A program made the position numbers and the translations under genes. This document shows, in pieces, positions 20,634-22,713 of a DNA stretch of 22,713 bases. The stretch spans positions 1 to 22,713 of the forward strand of contig NZ_DAIRTR010000038.1 of assembly GCF_036803785.1 (NCBI RefSeq). The letters run 5' to 3'. The stretch comes from Pelomicrobium sp036803785 (GTDB lineage Bacteria; Pseudomonadota; Gammaproteobacteria; Burkholderiales; UBA6910). The first letter of the stretch is position 1. The number at the start of each line of letters is the position of its first letter. A model generated the notes under the pieces. That model was not told where the DNA came from and did no database searches. It saw nothing but the letters and a program-made list of their open reading frames with translations.

Positions 20634-22713
20634 GCGGGTCTTCCGCCCTTCCTCGCCGCGGCAGGCCCGCGGGCGACTCTGCGTCGGCGGCGCGCTTCCT
20701 TGAGCGGTGCCGAATACATCCGGCGCAATTGGGACAGCTCCATCAGCCGCAGCGCGACCCGGTAGTTGATGCTGTCGGGTGCAAGTTCGCCCTTCTCGTC
20801 CGGTGCGCCCGCCGCGATTCCAGTCAGCAGTTCGATGGCCTGATCCACGGTTTGCACCGGATAAACGTGGAACTTCCCGGCCGCCGCCGCCTCCACCACG
20901 TCCCGACGCAGCATCAGGTGCTTGACGTTGCAGGCGGGAATCAACACCCCCTGGTCGCCGGTCAGCCCCCGCTCCCGACAAATGTCGAAAAAGCCCTCGA
21001 TCTTCTCATTGACCGCGCCGATCGCCTGCACCCGCCCATGTTGGTCCACCGAGCCGGTGACCGCGAGGGACTGGCGGATGGGCGCCCCGGCGAGCGACGA
21101 GAGCAGGGCGCACAGCTCGGCGAGGGAGGCACTGTCACCCTCCACCTCGATATAGGTCTGCTCGAAGGTGATGCTCGCCGAAAGGGAGAGGGGCTGGTTC
21201 GCCGCGAAGCGCGCCGCCAGGAACGACGACAGGGTGAGCACACCCTTGGAGTGGATCGCACCGCCCAGCTCGATCTCGCGCTGGATATCGACCACCTCGC
21301 CCTCCCCCAGGCGTGTGGTGGCGGTAATGCGGGTGGGCCGGGCAAAGGAAAAGTTGCCTAGGCTAAACACCGAAAGACCGTTCACCTGGCCAATGTGCTC
21401 CCCGTGGGTGTCGATGAGCACCGTGCCACGGAGAATCTCCTCCTGGATGCGTCGCTTGAGCCGGTCTGCACGCCCGATCTGGTTTTGCACCGCGTCGTGC
21501 ACGTCTTCGGCGCTCACCGCCTTGCGCCCGGCCTCCCGGGCCAGGAAATCCGCCTCGGCGAGCAGGTCCTTGAGGCTCTGGGCGTGGGCCGAGAGTTTTT
21601 CCCGGTCGCCTGCGAGACGCGCGCTGTGCTCGATGAGCCGGGCCACAGCCCCCCGGTCGAAGGGAAGCAGGCGGTCCCGGCGAGCCATGCTACCGATGAG
21701 ACGGGCATAGAGCAGCTCGTTATCCCGGGTACGCGGCAGTTCGTCCTCGAAGTCTGCAGCCACCTTGAACAGTTCGCCGAAGTCCGGGTCGTGGGCCTGG
21801 AGCAGGTAATAGAGCAGTCGGGAGCCGAAAAGGACCACCTTCACCTCGAGGGGTATGGGTTGCGGTTCCAGGGACACGGTGCTCACGAGACTGTAGATCT
21901 GCCCGAGCGATTCGATGCGGATTTCCCGCGTGGAAAGAGCGCGCTTGAGCCCTTCCCACGCGAAAGGCTGGGCGAGGAGCTTATGGGCGTCCAGCAGGAG
22001 ATAGCCTCCGTTGGCGCGGTGCAGCGCGCCGGGTTTGATCAGCGTGAAGTCCGTGACCAGGGCGCCCATGTGGGCGATGTGCTCTACGCGTCCCGCCAGG
22101 TTCTGGTACGTGGGGTGGTCCTCGAAAACGAGGGGCGCGCCGCCCTGCTCGCCGTGGTCCACCAGGACGTTGACCTCGAAGCGGCGGAAGGGCGGTGTCT
22201 CGGTGACCTGCGCCCCGAGCGCGGCGAGGGGGCGCTCCTCCGGCTTGCGGAATTCATCCATGGTCTCCACCACATTGGACTGGACCTCATCGATATAGCG
22301 TTGCACCTCGGGCAGATCGCCGTAACGTTCTTTAAGCTCCTCCGTGAGGTGGCCCACCGCGAACATGACCGCCTCGCTGTTGAGCTGGCGCATGCGCTCG
22401 CGTCGTTCCTTGCGCCACTGCCGGCTCTGATGAACGATGGCAGCAAGCCGTTCGTGCAGCCGACCGATTACCTCCTCGATGCGCTTCTTTTCTTCCTCCG
22501 GAAGCCGCTCGTAGTCTTCCGGGGCGATCACCTCGCCGCCCCTGGTGGGTGCGAAGGAAAAGCCACCCGGTGTTCGCAGCAGCACGATTCCCTCCCGCGT
22601 CGCCTCTTCTCCCAGTTTCTCGAGGGCCGCCGCCTCGCGCTCGGCGTACTCCACCTCGATCTGCTGGGCGCGGGTGCGGTATTCCTCGCTTTCGAACGCG
22701 GCCGGAATCGCCA
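20630..22713 (-). CDS. Lon-like ATP-dependent protease, AAA_32 type (5' end cut by the window)
   Basis: Partial gene: the frame is open to the window edge, 19 codons beyond the GTG at 22654, with a family-like upstream sequence (AIPAAFESEEYR), so the true start lies outside. About 693 residues are visible of a family usually near 800. The visible part holds the coiled-coil insertion, the Walker B-like GGYLLLDA (codons near 22009-21986) and the C-terminal Lon protease domain with the Ser-Lys dyad: Ser in EGDSASLAE (codon 21133-21131) and Lys in NEKIEGFF (codon 21004-21002). Walker A should be in the missing part. The protein ends in an Arg/Lys-rich tail. It probably degrades damaged or specific proteins in the cytoplasm; substrates are unknown. 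Confidence 0.92.
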   Translation of the reverse strand, partial: AIPAAFESEEYRTRAQQIEVEYAEREAAALEKLGEEATREGIVLLRTPGGFSFAPTRGGEVIAPEDYERLPEEEKKRIEEVIGRLHERLAAIVHQSRQWRKERRERMRQLNSEAVMFAVGHLTEELKERYGDLPEVQRYIDEVQSNVVETMDEFRKPEERPLAALGAQVTETPPFRRFEVNVLVDHGEQGGAPLVFEDHPTYQNLAGRVEHIAHMGALVTDFTLIKPGALHRANGGYLLLDAHKLLAQPFAWEGLKRALSTREIRIESLGQIYSLVSTVSLEPQPIPLEVKVVLFGSRLLYYLLQAHDPDFGELFKVAADFEDELPRTRDNELLYARLIGSMARRDRLLPFDRGAVARLIEHSARLAGDREKLSAHAQSLKDLLAEADFLAREAGRKAVSAEDVHDAVQNQIGRADRLKRRIQEEILRGTVLIDTHGEHIGQVNGLSVFSLGNFSFARPTRITATTRLGEGEVVDIQREIELGGAIHSKGVLTLSSFLAARFAANQPLSLSASITFEQTYIEVEGDSASLAELCALLSSLAGAPIRQSLAVTGSVDQHGRVQAIGAVNEKIEGFFDICRERGLTGDQGVLIPACNVKHLMLRRDVVEAAAAGKFHVYPVQTVDQAIELLTGIAAGAPDEKGELAPDSINYRVALRLMELSQLRRMYSAPLKEARRRRRVARGPAAARKGGRPA

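Overview
This is a GC-rich, gene-dense chromosomal segment of a Gram-negative bacterium, most likely a betaproteobacterium. The clues are the lipopolysaccharide order kdsC-lptC-lptA-lptB, followed by rpoN-hpf-ptsN, and then HPr kinase (hprK) directly before rapZ. HPr kinase combined with a PTS-Ntr system and rapZ is typical of Betaproteobacteria; gammaproteobacteria such as E. coli lack hprK here. I see no tRNA, rRNA, insertion sequence, phage gene or CRISPR array. No gene-free stretch exceeds about 215 bases.

Layout: (1) 46-2019, minus strand: a CPA2-type cation/proton antiporter with a complete cytoplasmic RCK module, divergent from what follows. (2) 2162-8865, plus strand: a tightly packed envelope and regulation run. 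It makes Kdo (kdsC), builds the LPS export machine (lptC, lptA, lptB), and encodes sigma-54 (rpoN), the ribosome hibernation factor (hpf) and the regulatory PTS module (ptsN, hprK, rapZ). A strong nested RNA hairpin separates hpf from ptsN. (3) 8885-10429, plus strand: three overlapping genes for a NusG-domain-II membrane-anchored protein, a Gx-family membrane transporter and the flavin prenyltransferase UbiX. (4) 10459-11256, minus strand: 5-formyltetrahydrofolate cyclo-ligase, divergent from a secreted protein with two thioredoxin domains (11454-12479, plus strand).

(5) 12526-22713, all minus strand: an accessory-looking stress and energy cluster of eight genes. In transcription order it encodes an AAA-type Lon-like protease (cut by the window end), a degenerate tandem Usp-like protein, a second CPA2 antiporter, a tandem universal stress protein, transaldolase, phosphoketolase, a small cysteine-rich STAS protein and a single-domain universal stress protein.

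The most informative regulatory signal is a perfect FNR/Anr-type palindrome (TTGAT-N4-ATCAA, 13497-13510) upstream of the STAS-usp pair. It is spaced correctly for class II activation of a -10 element at 13470-13475. This suggests that at least the end of the cluster is switched on when oxygen falls. My reading is a low-oxygen or energy-starvation survival module: phosphoketolase gives acetyl phosphate without redox cost, transaldolase feeds it pentoses, the antiporter handles ion balance, Usp proteins report the energy state and Lon removes damaged proteins. The individual protein families are known; the joint role is inference.
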